This document shows positions 42,080 to 53,489 of a DNA stretch of 64,000 nucleotides, one piece after another (position 1 is the stretch's first letter; each line of letters starts with the position of its first letter). The translations under genes and the position numbers were made by a program. Source of the DNA: Delphinapterus leucas (lineage: Eukaryota > Chordata > Mammalia > Artiodactyla > Monodontidae); the NCBI RefSeq assembly GCF_002288925.2, contig NW_022098050.1, forward strand, positions 10,432,973 through 10,496,972, written 5' to 3'. The notes below the pieces were generated by a model, which worked only from the letters and a program-made list of their open reading frames with translations, was not told the DNA's origin and did not search any database.

Positions 42080-42660
42080 CAGTAGAGTCCAATGTGATAA
42101 TGGAGCATGCGCCAGGGGCTTGGAGCCTCAGTTCATGCTTGGGTCCCCAGGACAGGTTCCCAGGGGCTGCTCCTGTGCCTCCTGGTGCCCTGGGCCCTGC
42201 CCAGCCTCCCCATCTCCAACCCTTCCTAGCAACCACTGTTGGCTGCCCTCTGTCCCGAATGGGAGCCTGGGTGTGAGTGTAGGGAAGGTCAGGGTTGGGT
42301 GCATTTGCCCCACAACATCTTGGGACAAGGCATGGTGGTGGTGTCCCCACCCCAGGTTAGCAGTGCCACATCACATTTAGCAGGTGACCAAGCAAGGATA
42401 GCCTCTCCCCCACCACCAATCCAGATCACTAGTGTATCCCAGCACTAAAGTTCCAATATGCTTGGAGGTCTCCCATTAGCTGTTGAGTTGGAGCAGCAGG
42501 CCCATAGGAAGGGGAAATGGCTGGCTTGACTTCCCTGCCCCTGGCCCGGGGTGTACATCATATCACATTAGTCATGCCCCATTGTCATAGGGCAGGGCCC
42601 CTGGGAGCATCTGTACTTGCCTCCTGAGTATCCCATGCAAAGGGATACCTTTTCTTCCTC
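42080..42660. other. GC-rich block of unknown origin
   Basis: About 580 bp are clearly richer in G+C than the surroundings but poor in CpG, so this is not a CpG island. Short frames on both strands (60-100 codons) are low-complexity in Pro/Gly and not recognised. It could be an unrecognised LTR or lineage-specific repeat, or single-copy DNA. Confidence 0.4.
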
Positions 42661-43540
42661 CTTCGCATTTCCTAAATCTGGTTTGTGTTAGTCTCTTCCG
42701 GCCAGCTCAAGACAGTCTCCAGGATAAGTCACAAAATACAAATTGTGACGTTTCAGCTATTCCACATGCAAGTCAAATGCTCTTACATTTGCTTTTAAAA
42801 CTGACATTGTACAATATAAAGACTAAGGGTAAAATTCATGCTAATAATTTAAATTTTTAATTTTTCTTTACTTAGAACACCATTAAATGGGCAAATAAAA
42901 AACACCATGACAAGTTGAGTGAGTGAGAGACTGTAGAAGAAAGGAAAAGCCTTTATGTTTTACCTTTAATGGCACTTTATTCCTGGTTTTCGAACAAATA
43001 GCCCCACGTTTTCGTTTTGCACTGGGCCACACAAATTATGTCGCTGGTCCTGAAAAATACATATACGCTTTATATTTTTATATATATAATAACTTATATA
43101 TTATATATATATTAATCATGATATCATGCTTGATATATATGATATATATTAATCATGAGATCATACTGATATTTTCCATTCAAATTTAACATTATAAGGC
43201 TTTTTCAAAAGTTATTTTATACATGTATTTATTTCCTATTATACTGAAGATTTTAGTTCTATATATAATTAACATAATTACTTATTTGCTTTATCTATAA
43301 TACAAACATACACCTACATGAGTTTCAAAATTTCAATACCAATGTTACCACTAACAATAAAACTACAAAGTAACATTTAAGATTCTTTTCACTTCTTTTT
43401 GACTTCAGTACAGTTGAAATACTATGTTCATAAATTATTTGAAATAATTCTTGTCTCTGAGCAATTCTGTTACCTTTGATATAGAGTCAGGTTTATTCGT
43501 TTCTTTCCAATTTTAGGCTTTGCTTTGTCTTCTTTTTTAT
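42661..43540. other. Unassigned AT-rich sequence
   Basis: It includes an AT-rich low-complexity run (43065-43165) made of 'tatatata', 'attaatcatga' and 'gatatatat' units. The stretch around 42735-42800 ('aattgtgacgtttcagctattccacatgcaagtcaaatgc') has a CRE-like TGACGT and looks non-repetitive. Confidence 0.35.
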
Positions 43541-44530
43541 TTCATTGCATTTTTTGGAAGTTAAACATTTATATATTTCAAAAGTCAAGCTATATAAAAA
43601 GGCATACTCAGGGAAATCTCTCTCCAATTCCTATTCTCTCCTCTTCAGCCCCTTCCCAAGCTCTCTACAGGTAACTGTTTCTATTAGTTTCTGGTATTTG
43701 GGGGGAGGGGAGAGCAAACATATACACATATTCTTACTTCCTTTCTTTTATATACAAAAGATAAAACACTATATAAATGCTCTGCACATCTTTTTAGCAA
43801 AATAACCTCCATATCAGTACATAGTCAACTTCTCATTCTTTTTATACAATTGTATAATACTTCATTATGAGGCTATACCTTTGTTTATTCAATAGGTCCT
43901 TTATTGGTGGACATTTCAGAGTTCCACTCTTCATTATTAAACATAATGCCACAATAAATAACCTTGTGCATTTATTATTTCATAATTATAGAAGCATACC
44001 TACCAGGTAAATTCCTAGCAGTGAGATTGCTAAGTCAAGGGGTAAGTGTAATTTTGTTAGATAAACCAAATTCCCTTCCTTGGGAATTGTACCATGTTGC
44101 ACTCCCACCAGCAATGTATGAGAGTACTTGTTTCTTCACAGGCCTGTCAACAGTGTGTTCTGTCAAACTTGAGGATTTTAGCCAATGTGATTTTGGTAAA
44201 ATGGTAACAGTGTAGTTTTAATTGGCATTCCTATTATTATGAGTGAAAGTAAGCATCTTTTCAAATGTTCATTTGCATTTCTCTGCGAACTCTGCCATTT
44301 GACAATTTTTTCTATCAAGATTTTAGACTGTTTTGTCTTCATTGTTAAGATCTCTTTATTTATTAGGGAAATTAATCTTTTGTCTGTCATATACATGTCA
44401 AATATTTTCTCCAGGTTTACATTTGATTATGACTATGTGTTTTTAATGTAAGAAAATGTATTAATCTTTTATTGATTGATTCTAAATGTTGAGTCAGTTC
44501 AAAAAGCTTTCTCTACTCCCATATTAAAAA
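43541..44530 (-). mobile_element. Old L1M 3' region, reverse
   Basis: Reversed L1M text is present: 'tttattggtggacatttcagagttcc', 'cctagcagtgagattgctaagtcaaggggt', 'ttgcactcccaccagcaatgtatgagag', 'aattggcattcctattattatgag' and 'ttgtctgtcatatacatgtcaaatattttctcc'. About 1 kb of the 3' half of ORF2/3'UTR is covered. Confidence 0.85.
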
Positions 44531-46015
44531 GAAATACAAGGAACTTCTGGTTTGGGCCAAGATGGAGTGCCTCATTCCTCCCAGGGCTTTCCCTTTACAA
44601 CTAAGAAAGCCTGGCTATAACACAACAAACAAGCTTAGGAAGACTCTGAAAGGTGGAAAGAAGTCAAACTTCCCAGGGACCTGAAACATGACAACGCAGG
44701 GGAGATCCCTGGGTTTCCTTACTGCCTCCATTATATCCCAGATAGGGCCCGGTAGAAACCTCAAACCAAGAATTGCCAACAGGTACAGATAAAAGAAAAA
44801 GCTTCAAGAAAAGCTGGATACCCCTAGTTGAGGGACCAGAAAAAGGATGGCAAAACAACAGAAAACTCTTTTGGCAACACCGGCACTACTCCAACCAACC
44901 AACAGAAAAAAAGCACGTCTCCTTATGTGGGATCTTCCAAGCCCCACTGGAAGAAGCAGGTGGTGTTCTAATTTCCCTGCAGGGGTACTGATGGGGCTGA
45001 GCAGAGAGCTGAGCTTCTATCCCCGTGCAAGGAAGCAGGCAGTGCTCTGATTCCCCCCCCACAGGGTAGTATCAGCAGATCCAGCAGTGAGCTGAGCCTC
45101 CACCCCCACTGGGTAGTAGGGGGACTTAACGAGGCAGTGAGAAATGAAACTAGTCAGTACTCTGATCTCCCCCCATCCCAAGTGTTAGCAGGGCCCAGCA
45201 GTGGGGAACTAAGTATCCACCCCCATCTGGCATCAATGACACTGGACAAGGTGGTGCTAATCAGGTCTAGTCAGTGCTACACCATCCACTATTCTCCTGC
45301 TTCTTGTGTCAGCATGGTCCAGTAGGAAGCTGAATCTCCACAGCAACCCAGTAGCAACAAGATTGAATAAGGTGGTGTGAAACAGGGCTAGCAGGCATTC
45401 CTTTTCTCTCCCGTCTGCTTCCATCAGCAGGTCCCAGTGGAGAGGTGGGCCTCCAGTACCACCCAACATTAATGATGAGGCTGAATGAGGTGGTGAGAGG
45501 TGAGCTAACCCAAACTTTGCTTTCTCCCTCCCCTAGTATCAGTGGGACCCAGTCAGGAGATGAACCTCCATCCCTACCAGGCATCAACAAGGCAGAAGGA
45601 GGTGGTGAGAGGTGAGGTTTGTTGGCATTCCACTTTCCCCTTCCTCTCCCTGTATGTTTGAGGGGCTCAGCACAAAGCCAAGCTACTGCCCCTACCCTGT
45701 AGCAAAAAAGCAGTGAGTCAACCCTTGGCTTTACCCCTCATTAATGTCAGTGGGAACCAGCGGGGAGCTGAGCTTACATCCACACTAGGAGGCAATGAGA
45801 TGTCATGAGTCAGTGCCCTATTTTCACTGGGAAGGTGTCCATGGAGCCAAGGTGGGAGCTGAACTTCCAGCCCACATATCTAAAATATGGCAGTGGAGTC
45901 ACTGCCTACTTTTGCTGGGGTAGTATCATCGGGCACCAGAGGGAAGCTGAACATATACACCACTCAGCCCTCCTGCTACAACTCAACCAGGGGACTGATT
46001 GTTTAAAAAAAAAAA
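44531..46015 (+). mobile_element. Old L1M 5'UTR with tandem repeats
   Basis: It opens 'ggaacttctggtttgggccaagatggagtgcctcattcctccc', a typical L1M 5' end. It shares text with the reversed copy at 51716-52211 ('ttccttactgcctcca', 'gccaacaggtacag'). From about 44990 to 45970 it holds about ten degenerate units, each with a core like 'cccagcagtgagctgagcctccaccccc'. It leads into ORF1 at about 46020. Confidence 0.8.
44990..45970 (+). repeat. Degenerate minisatellite inside L1M 5'UTR
   Basis: The core '(g)cagcagtgagctgagcctcca' recurs in diverged form near 44993, 45073, 45190, 45313, 45430, 45544, 45662, 45753, 45843 and 45930. Unit length is about 80-123 bp. Many units also include 'aaggtggtgagaggtgag' or 'gtcagtgctctgattcccc'. 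Confidence 0.75.
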
Positions 46016-46725
46016 AAGAATTAATAGGATCCAGAGTCTACTGATATAGTATCCAAAGTTTTCAGGATACAATCAAAAAGTCACTCATCATACCAAGAAC
46101 CGGAAAATCACAACATGAATGAGAAAAGACCATCAACAGACACCAACATGGAAATGAATCAGATGATGGAATGATATGACAAGAATTTTAAAGTAACCAT
46201 CATAAAAATGCTTCAACAGGCAGTTACAAATTCTCTTCAAACAAATAAAAAAATATAGAAAATATCAGCAAAGAAATACAAGTTATATGAGAAAACCAAA
46301 TAGAGATTACAGAACTGAAAAATACAATAATAAAAAGAATGGAGATGACAGAAGCAAAAATCTGTGAATTTGAGGACACATCAATAGAATTTTCCCAATC
46401 TGAACAACAAGAGAAAAGAATGAACAGTCTCAGAGACTAATGGAGTAATAACAAAAGATCTAACATTTGTATCATGGGATAGCAGAAAAGAGAGAGAGAG
46501 AATGGAACTGAAAATATTTTTGAGGAAATAATGGCTGAAAACTTCCCAAATGTGGTGAATTCAAGAAGACTCAAGAAACTGAGTGAAACTCAAACAGGGA
46601 TAAACCTAACAAAATTCATGTCAAGACACAAAACTTCTGAAAAGTTTTGAAAACCAAAAAGAAAAAAAAAAGAAATCATGAAAGCAGCCAGAGAGAAATA
46701 ATGCATTACTTATAGTGGAATACCA
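46016..46725 (+). mobile_element. Old L1M ORF1 (decayed)
   Basis: 'aggatacaatcaaaaagtcactcatcataccaag', 'agattacagaactgaaaaatacaataat', 'agaatgaacagtctcagagac' and 'gaaataatggctgaaaacttcccaaatgtggtg' are ORF1 text as at 10545 and 20514. Stops and frameshifts are frequent. Confidence 0.8.
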
Positions 46726-47775
46726 ATTTGAATCACAGGGTATTTCTTAAAGGAAACCATGGAGGCCAGCAGGAAATAGCACAATATTTTTCAAGTAGTG
46801 AAAGAAAAGATCTGTCAATTGTGAATTCTATATCAAGTGAAAATATCATTCAGGAATTAAGAGGAAGTAAAGGCATTCTTGGTCAAAGGAAACTAAGAAA
46901 ATTTGTTACTAGCAAACCTACCTTTAAAGAATGGCTAAAGAAGTTTCTCTAAATAGCAAAGATGATAGGAGAAGAAGGCTTGGAACTTCAAAACGGAAAG
47001 AAGAACATCAGAATGGGTAAAAGCAAGAAATTAGAAATAGAAGAACAAAATAAACCCAAAGGAAGCAGAGGAAGGGAAAAAATAAAGATATGAGCAGAAA
47101 TCAATGAAATTAAAAACAGGTACATAAGACAGAAAATCAATGAAACAGAAAGTTCTTCTTAAGAAATTGATAAAAACTGATAAACCTTTAGCAAGACTGA
47201 CAAAGAGGAAAAAAGAGAGAAGACACATATCATCAATATAAGAAATAAAACATCGGATATTATTTCAGATCCTGAAGGCATTAAAAGGATAATAAAGGAA
47301 TACTATGAACTGTATGCTCATAAATTTGAAAACTTAGAAGGGGACCAGTTCCTCCAAATCCACAAACTACCATACTCAACCTCAATAAAACAGGCAACCT
47401 AAATAGTCCTATAAGCACTGAAAAAAATGAATTTGTAATTAAAAAGCTCCTGAATGGTTTCACTGGGAATTCTACCAAACATTTACAGAAGAATTAACAC
47501 CAATTTTACATAATCTTTTCCAGAAAATAGCAGATGGGAACACTCTCCAACTCATTTTATGATGCTAATATTACCCAGATACCAAAACCAAAGACAGTAA
47601 CAAGAAAAAGAAAAGAAAAAGAAAAACTGTAGAACAATATCTCTCATGAACTTAAACACAAAAAGTCCTCAATAAAATATTAGCAAATCTAATCCAGCAA
47701 TATATAAAAGTAATTATACACCATAACCAAGTGGGATTTATTCTAAGTGTGAAAGGCTGGTTCAACATTTGAATA
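46726..47775 (+). mobile_element. Old L1M ORF1 end and ORF2 part (decayed)
   Basis: It continues with 'aggaaaccatggaggccagcaggaaatagcac' and 'aagtgaaaatatcattcaggaat', then ORF2 text 'aataaaggaatactatgaactgtatgctc', 'tttcactgggaattctaccaaacattta' and 'ataaccaagtgggatttattc'. At about 47775 the sequence jumps from mid-ORF2 to the ORF2 3' end, so much of the reverse transcriptase and C-terminal region is deleted. Confidence 0.8.
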
Positions 47776-48413
47776 CCAGAATAGCTATAATAAAAGACAA
47801 GAGTACAAACACCTAATGTTTGCAAAGATGTGGAGAAACTGGATCACTCATACATGGCTAGTGGGAATGGAAAATGGTACAGCCGCTCTGATAAAGAGGG
47901 CAGCACCTTCTTAGAAAACTAAACATGGCTTACCATACAACCCAGAAATTGCGCTATTTGGCATATATCCCAAAGAAATGAACACTTATGTTCGTACAAA
48001 TATCTGTATACAAATGTTCATATAAGCTTTATTAATAATAATCTAAAACTGGAAATAACCCAAATGTTCTTCAGTGGGGGACTGGTTAAACAAACTGTGA
48101 TACATCCATACCAATGGAACACCACTTAGCAATAAAAAGGAACAAACTGTCGATACAGCAACAGTTTGGATGGATCTCAAGGGAATTAGGCTGAGAGAAA
48201 AAAGCCAATCCCAAAAGGTCACATACTACATGGCTTTATCTATACAACATTCTTGAAATTATAAAATTATAGAAATGGAGACCAGATTAGTAGTGGCCAT
48301 AGGTCAGGGATAAGGGAGGAGAGTGTGACTATAAAAGACAACATGAGGGATCCCTGTGGTGATACAACTGTTCTGTATCTTGACTGTATCCTGGTTGTGA
48401 TATTGTACTGTAG
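47776..48413 (+). mobile_element. Old L1M ORF2 end and 3'UTR, left part
   Basis: 'ggagaaactggatcactcatacatggctagtgggaatgg', 'catacaacccagaaattgcgc', 'aataacccaaatgttcttcagtgggg' and 'gtatcctggttgtgatattgtactgtag'. The last phrase is completed at 49040 by 'ttgtactatagttttgcaag', showing an insertion here. Confidence 0.85.
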
Positions 48414-48414
48414 G

Positions 48415-48785
48415 TGTGTTAGTCTGCTCAGGCCTCCATAACAAAATACCATAGACTGGTGGTTTAAGCAACAGACATTTATTTCTCACAGTTCTGAAGG
48501 CTATGAAATCTAAAATCAAGGTCCTGACAGATTCAGTTTATTGTAAGGGCCCTCTTCCTGGCTTGCAAATGGCTACCTTCTTGCTGTATCCTGACACGGC
48601 CAAGAGAGAGAACTCTGGTGTCTCTTCCTCTTCTTATAAGGGTACTAATACCATCATGGGGGCCCCACTCTCATGACCTCATCTAAACCTAATTAACTCA
48701 CAAAGGCCCTACCTCCAAATATTATCACATTAGGGGTTAGGGCTTCAACATATGAATTTTGGGAGAGAACATTCAGTCCATAACA
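48415..48785 (-). mobile_element. MLT1-type LTR, reverse
   Basis: 'tgtgttagtctgctcaggcctccataacaaaatacc', 'cagacatttatttctcacagttctgaaggc' and 'gggttagggcttcaacatatgaatttt', ending 'attcagtccataaca'. It is a complete reversed MLT1-type LTR with no internal sequence. Confidence 0.93.
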
Positions 48786-48789
48786 CGGT

Positions 48790-49039
48790 TTCTTTTTATT
48801 ACTGTGATAAATTTTTATTATTGTGATAGCATGAAGTTTGCCATTCTGACCATTTTTAACAGCATAATTTAGTAGCATTAAGCACATTCACAGTGTGATA
48901 TAACCATCACTGCTATCTATTTCCAAAACTTTTCCATCACTCAAAACAAAAACTCTATAACCATTAAATAATAACTCCCCATTTCCCCTCTCAGCCCCTG
49001 GCAACTTCTATTCTACTTTCTGTCTCTGAATCTGCCTGT
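48790..49039 (-). mobile_element. L1M fragment, reverse, inserted in L1M 3'UTR
   Basis: 'gtgatagcatgaagtttgccattctgaccatttttaacag', 'agcacattcacagtgtgatataaccatcac' and 'cagcccctggcaacttctattctactttctgtctctg' are reversed L1M 3' text. Together with the MLT1 LTR it is bracketed by ttgtactgtag (48403-48413) and ttgtactatag (49040-49050), an old 11-bp target duplication. Confidence 0.8.
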
Positions 49040-49165
49040 TTGTACTATAGTTTTGCAAGATGTTATCATTGGGGAAAACTGCTAAAGGCTACACAGGATC
49101 TCTCTGTATTATTTCTTACAACTGTATATGAATCCACAATTATCCCAAAATTTTTAAAAAGAAAT
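49040..49165 (+). mobile_element. Old L1M 3' terminus, right part
   Basis: 'tatagttttgcaagatgttatcattggggaaaactg', 'ggatctctctgtattatttcttacaactg' and 'cacaattatcccaaaattttt' form the end of the element that started at 44531. Confidence 0.85.
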
Positions 49166-49556
49166 TAATTCATGTTTTTGTCTATTATTTTTATTATTAT
49201 TAAAATCTCTGATCCATTTACTAATTAACCTCTTAATCTCCTGCACTAGTGCTGCATCACATGGTGGCAACCACTCCTCTCCCCTAGTCAAACGTGTGGC
49301 ATGTGGCAACAACTCCTCTACCCGAGTCAAACCTTTTTACATTGGATCAAATAATTTTGGTCTTTTCAACTCCTCTCATGCCCACTTTCTACCTCTTAAC
49401 CATTTTAGTGAATGTTCCAGAAGACAACATACTTTCAAGGAAAGACAGAAATTGGAACAGCCACAAAATGAATACATAACACTAACAAGCAACTACAATG
49501 ACGACAGCAGGAAAAACTACAATGATTTATTAACTGCTAGGAATTCTAGATAATTA
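49166..49556. other. Unassigned, with a 39-bp tandem duplication
   Basis: 'tggcaaccactcctctcccctagtcaaac' (49265-49293) recurs as 'tggcaacaactcctctacccgagtcaaac' (49304-49332), a two-copy tandem duplication with a 39-bp period. Nothing else was recognised. Confidence 0.6.
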
Positions 49557-49878
49557 CAGCTGTCCCTTGGTATCCACAGGGGATTGGCTCCAGGACCCCC
49601 TGTGGACACCAAAATCCATGGATTCTCAAGTCCCTTATATAAAATGTCATGGCAGGATATTTGCATATAACCTATGCACATCTTCCCGTATACTTTAAAT
49701 CATCTCTAGATTACTTATAATACCTAATACAATATAAATGCTACGTAAATAGTTGCTGGCATGCAGCAAATTCAAGTTTTGCTTTTTGGAACTTTCTGGA
49801 ATTTTTTTCCCAAATATTTCTGATCCAGAGTTGGTTGAATCTGCAGATGTGGAACCTGTGGATATGGGGAGCCAACTG
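49557..49878 (+). mobile_element. MER2-like Tigger DNA transposon
   Basis: Starts 'cagctgtcccttggtatccacagggg' and ends 'gagccaactg', with TA on both sides (49555-49556, 49879-49880). Internal MER2 text is 'caagtcccttatataaaatg', 'tttgcatataacctatgcacatcttcccgtatactttaaatc' and 'gagttggttgaatctgcagatg'. It is near full length and non-autonomous. Confidence 0.93.
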
Positions 49879-49880
49879 TA

Positions 49881-50157
49881 TATCATTTAATCTTTACATC
49901 AACATTGCAGGAAAAGTATTATTAGTGCAATTTTATATACGAAGAAATTTCATCTTGGAGAGGTTAACTAAGCCAAAATTACACCTTTATTAAAATGATG
50001 GAGAATGCAGGTACATTTGGCATAAGAGCTTATGCGCTTTCCTCTGTGAAGAACTGAATCGAATCCAGAAACTCTCATTTGGAAAGCAGCAGGACATTCA
50101 GTTGGCCCAGGTCTTTTCTTGTCCCAGGTCTCAGAAACAAAATATCACACTCTAACT
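49881..50157. other. Unassigned sequence, possibly MIR in part
   Basis: 'gcaattttatatacgaagaaatttcatcttggagaggttaactaagccaaaattac' resembles a reversed MIR middle portion. The rest is unassigned. Confidence 0.4.
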
Positions 50158-50571
50158 CTGTATTAGTTTGCTAGGGCTACCATAACAAAATACCACAAAC
50201 TGGGTGATTCAACAACAGAAATTAATATTCTCACAGTTCTGGAAGCTAGAAGTCCAAGATCAAGATGTTTGTAGGTTTGGTGTCTCCTGAGGCCTCTCTC
50301 CTTGGCTTGTAGATGGCCTACTGTGTCCTCACACGTGTCCTCACACGTTCTCTCCTCTGTGCATGCACGTGCCTGGTGTCTGTTTTTGTATTCAAATTTT
50401 CCTTTGACACCAGTCAGATTGTATCAGGGCCCACCCCAATGGCCTCATTCTAATTTAATCACCTTCGTAAAGGCCCTATCTCCAAATACAGTCACATTCC
50501 GAGGTACTGGGGGTTAGGGCTTCAACGTGTGAATTTGGTGGGAGGGACACAAATTCAGCCCATAACAGGCC
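50158..50571 (-). mobile_element. MLT1-type LTR, reverse
   Basis: 'tgtattagtttgctagggctaccataacaaaataccacaaactggg', 'cctgaggcctctctccttgg', 'aatggcctcattctaatttaatcacc' and 'gggcttcaacgtgtgaatttgg', ending 'attcagcccataacagg'. A small (tgtcctcacacg)2 duplication sits at about 50324-50348. Confidence 0.93.
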
Positions 50572-50689
50572 CTGAGACTGGATGTGGGTGGGGAGGAGAG
50601 AAAAAAGGAAGTTTAAAACCAAGATAAACACCTCCACAAAATCATGTGTTTCAAGTAGGTGCAATCCTGCTCATTTACATTTCATCTAG

Positions 50690-50950
50690 CCCAGAGTCTT
50701 CTAAACTTCTTTTGACCGTACTCATGATAAAAAATTTTTAAATACATTTTGCATTATGGCTCAATACATATGTATTTATTATTATAAAACCAGACAAGAG
50801 TCACAAATTAATTCTGATCTTACTATTTGCAATGCATTCCAACGTTTTCTATTTTGTTCTTTTGAATTAAAAGATTGTTAGTTGCCCCTCACTGAATTGA
50901 TTTTAGGAACTGCTCTTCTTTACAACCTGCTGTTTGAAAATCAATGTTCT
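50690..50950. repeat. Possible ancient DNA transposon fragment
   Basis: 'agtcttctaaacttcttttgaccgtactcatgataaaaaa' and 'aaatacattttgcattatggctcaatacat' recall old hAT-type fragments ('ttgaccacagccc...acccagtacaca'). Weak evidence, and orientation is unclear. Confidence 0.3.
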
Positions 50951-51384
50951 AATTTGTGCTGTCAGCAGTGATTGTTAAATTATTTTGTTCATTCTACCAC
51001 TGCTCTTAAATCCCGGATCCCGCTCTCTTACCGCCCCACACATGTATTGGATCTATTAAATTTTGTTTTTTTTCAAAGCCTTGATCCACTTATTCATTAG
51101 TTTCATTTCGTAATTCCTTCATTTCTGTCAACTGCCCAGGAAACTGTGGCGCCATTTCCTCCGTAACAAATAGAAAATTGCCATCTAATGGTGGAAGGGA
51201 GACAGTGCAGGCCTACATTTAGCATCCTTCCACCCTTTTTTTTTAATCTCTGCTTTCCCCCCTTCCCCCTTTCTGATGCAATTTTCACAAATACTTGGCA
51301 GCATTTTAGTAGGGATTCTTTAAAAATCTTCCTGAAGTGATATTGCATTCTGTAAATTCAGCTACTCCTTTCACAGAAGTTTGA
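50951..51384. other. Unassigned sequence
   Basis: Nothing recognised. A CpG-bearing patch 'aaactgtggcgccatttcctccgtaac' (51142-51170) stands out from the AT-rich flanks. Confidence 0.3.
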
Positions 51385-51492
51385 AGGTCCGGGTGCTAGA
51401 TGCAGCTCTGTCCTATACTAGCTGTGTGACCTTGAACATGCTACTTTACCTCTCTGAGTCTCAGTTGTCTTAACCAAAAAATGCCGTGATAA
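51385..51492 (+). repeat. MIR SINE
   Basis: 'actagctgtgtgaccttgaacatgctactttacctctctgagtctcagttgtctta' is a clear MIR core, truncated at its 3' side. Confidence 0.88.
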
Positions 51493-51559
51493 AACATGCC
51501 CTGACAACTTTGTTGTCTTGCAGTTCAACAAAGAAAATACAGCCTGTTTCTGCCCCTTC

Positions 51560-51715
51560 CCTGTCTATCCTCAACTCCCCAGGCAGATCCTGTTAAAACT
51601 AAGTCAGATCATGTCACTCCCTGCTCAAAACCATCAACTGGTTTCTCAGAGTAAAACTCCAAGTCTTTACCATCACCTAAAAGGTCCTACATAATGTAAT
51701 CTGCTCGGCCCCCTA
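51560..51715 (+). repeat. L2 fragment
   Basis: 'taagtcagatcatgtcactccctgctcaaaaccatcaactgg' and 'agagtaaaactccaagtctttaccatcacctaaaaggtcctacat' match the L2 3' region that normally precedes the terminal 3'UTR. Confidence 0.75.
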
Positions 51716-52211
51716 ACACCACCGGGTAGGGACATTGGAATGCCACTGCCTGTTTCCATAGGGCCAAGGAGGGGGGTTGGGTGGAAGATCAGTTCCCTGT
51801 TTGGCCCCCCTGGAGTAGGGTGTGTATTATCAAAAAGATTTTCTGTTCTGGAAGGCCACCCTTTTCCTGTTCCTTTGGCTAGGGAAACTAGGCTTTTCTT
51901 AGAGCTTTTTGTTCCTTTTCTTTTTTCTTTCTTTTTTTTTTTTTTGCTCTGTGCCTGTTGGAAGTTCCAGATTGGAGGCTTCTGCAGCCATTGTCCAGAA
52001 TGTAGAGGCAATAAGGAAGCCAAGGAAACTCACTACCATGTTGTTCCTCAAGTCCTGAGGTCCCTGGACCATCTACCATCTTCTTTCCACATTTCAGATT
52101 CTTCTTATGCTTGTTTGTGTGCTATTTCCAGGGTTTTGTTTTTTTTTTAAGTTGTAAGAGATAGGATGTGGTAGGAATGGGGCTACTCCATCTCAGACAG
52201 AACTGGAAGTG
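51716..52211 (-). mobile_element. Old L1M 5'UTR, reverse
   Basis: The reverse complement reads 'acttccagttctgtctgagatggagtagccccattcctacc' and 'ttccttattgcctctacattctgg', 'cttccaacaggcacagagc'. These are the same blocks as the plus-strand 5'UTR at 44531-44800. The 5' end of the LINE is at about 52211 and the copy is cut off within the 5'UTR. A (t)n run at 51939-51953 is the complement of its A-run. Confidence 0.75.
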
Positions 52212-53286
52212 AATATTAGATTTGAGAGCCTCTGAAGAGGGCCCAGATGTGAAAAACATACAATGCTGTTTGTGCTACCTTAGAGGAACCTTTCCACGTA
52301 GCACTTGAAGAACCACCTTCCCTAGGAAAGACAGAGGAACTCTCACGTACCTATCTTGCAGACACAACAAAACAGAAAAAAAAAACCAAACAGGGCAACC
52401 AGCTAAGGCTGTAGAGGTTTTTCCCTGAACAGAGACATCCCATTGAGGCAGTGAATAGGACTGAAATCAGTTATATTCGCCTTTCAAAACTCTGTGTCTT
52501 GGTGTGGGCAAACCCATGAGGAAGACATGCCATTTTGTAATTCATTTGCCAAGAAGGGGCACCATCTTGTATGCAGAAGGTGCTGTTATGGACTTGGAGG
52601 CACTAAACATACAAGTTATATCTTCACTAGAGTACCTCCTTACTATAATTATGACCATTCTTCCTCTCTGTGCTTGTGAACTCAGAGTTTGGTATGTCTT
52701 TGGGTCTCTGGGGAAGAAGGGGGCCCTCTCCAGGCAGCTGTCCTCTTTCGGTTTTCTCATCAATTAGGAACCTTTCCACTTTCCATCTTCCAAAAATTAC
52801 TTAAAAGTTCTGGTCCACTGATGATATCCTTCTTTTTTCAGAGCTTTTATGGATGAATATTTTAAAAAATATCTATTTGGATGTTTCACTAGGATTTTGG
52901 AAAAAGGCAAGACAAATACAAGTGTTGGTTTCTCATCTTGTGCTTGAAATCTGACAATGACCTAACAATGACATTTGAAAAATTTGTCCAGGATGCTTGT
53001 GTCCTATCAACCTTAAAATAATAAAAGATGCAATGAAATAAAGTAAAACACAAATTTACAATCTAACTAAAACCTCAACAGTATTGATATCAGAAGTTTG
53101 TAAAAGAGGAAACAATAGACAAAAGACTTTGTAACTTCATCTCATACCTCCTAGCAACTAAAATGAAGAAGAAAACCAAACATATAAATGACAGTAATAC
53201 AATCTGAGAAAGTTTCCTAAATATACTATTACTATAATCTCAGTCTCTCCTTACCTCTTCCTCCCTCCTTGTCACTACTCTTTCTT

Positions 53287-53334
<48 letters not shown>

Positions 53335-53489
53335 AACACACTCACCACAGTACTATGGCTTTTTAGTGAAAAGTTAACTATTTTTGTTTACAGAAAAAGC
53401 TTCTGTTTTTTTTTTCATGTAAACTCAGATAATGGATTAGAAAATATTAAGTTCTTATTTGCATAGTTAAGAATTAACCTTACCCAAAC
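52212..53489. other. Unassigned sequence with CA microsatellite
   Basis: Nothing recognised except a (CA)n run at 53290-53341. Frames of 60-87 codons (52494-52767) have no domains. Confidence 0.35.
53290..53341 (+). repeat. (CA)n microsatellite
   Basis: About 20 uninterrupted CA units are followed by 'cgcaaacacactcac'. It is likely length-polymorphic. Confidence 0.98.

Noticed and set aside
42069..42380. Overlapping 93-101-codon frames in the GC-rich block
   Set aside because: Long frames on both strands are expected from low stop-codon density in GC-rich DNA. No domain and no splice context.
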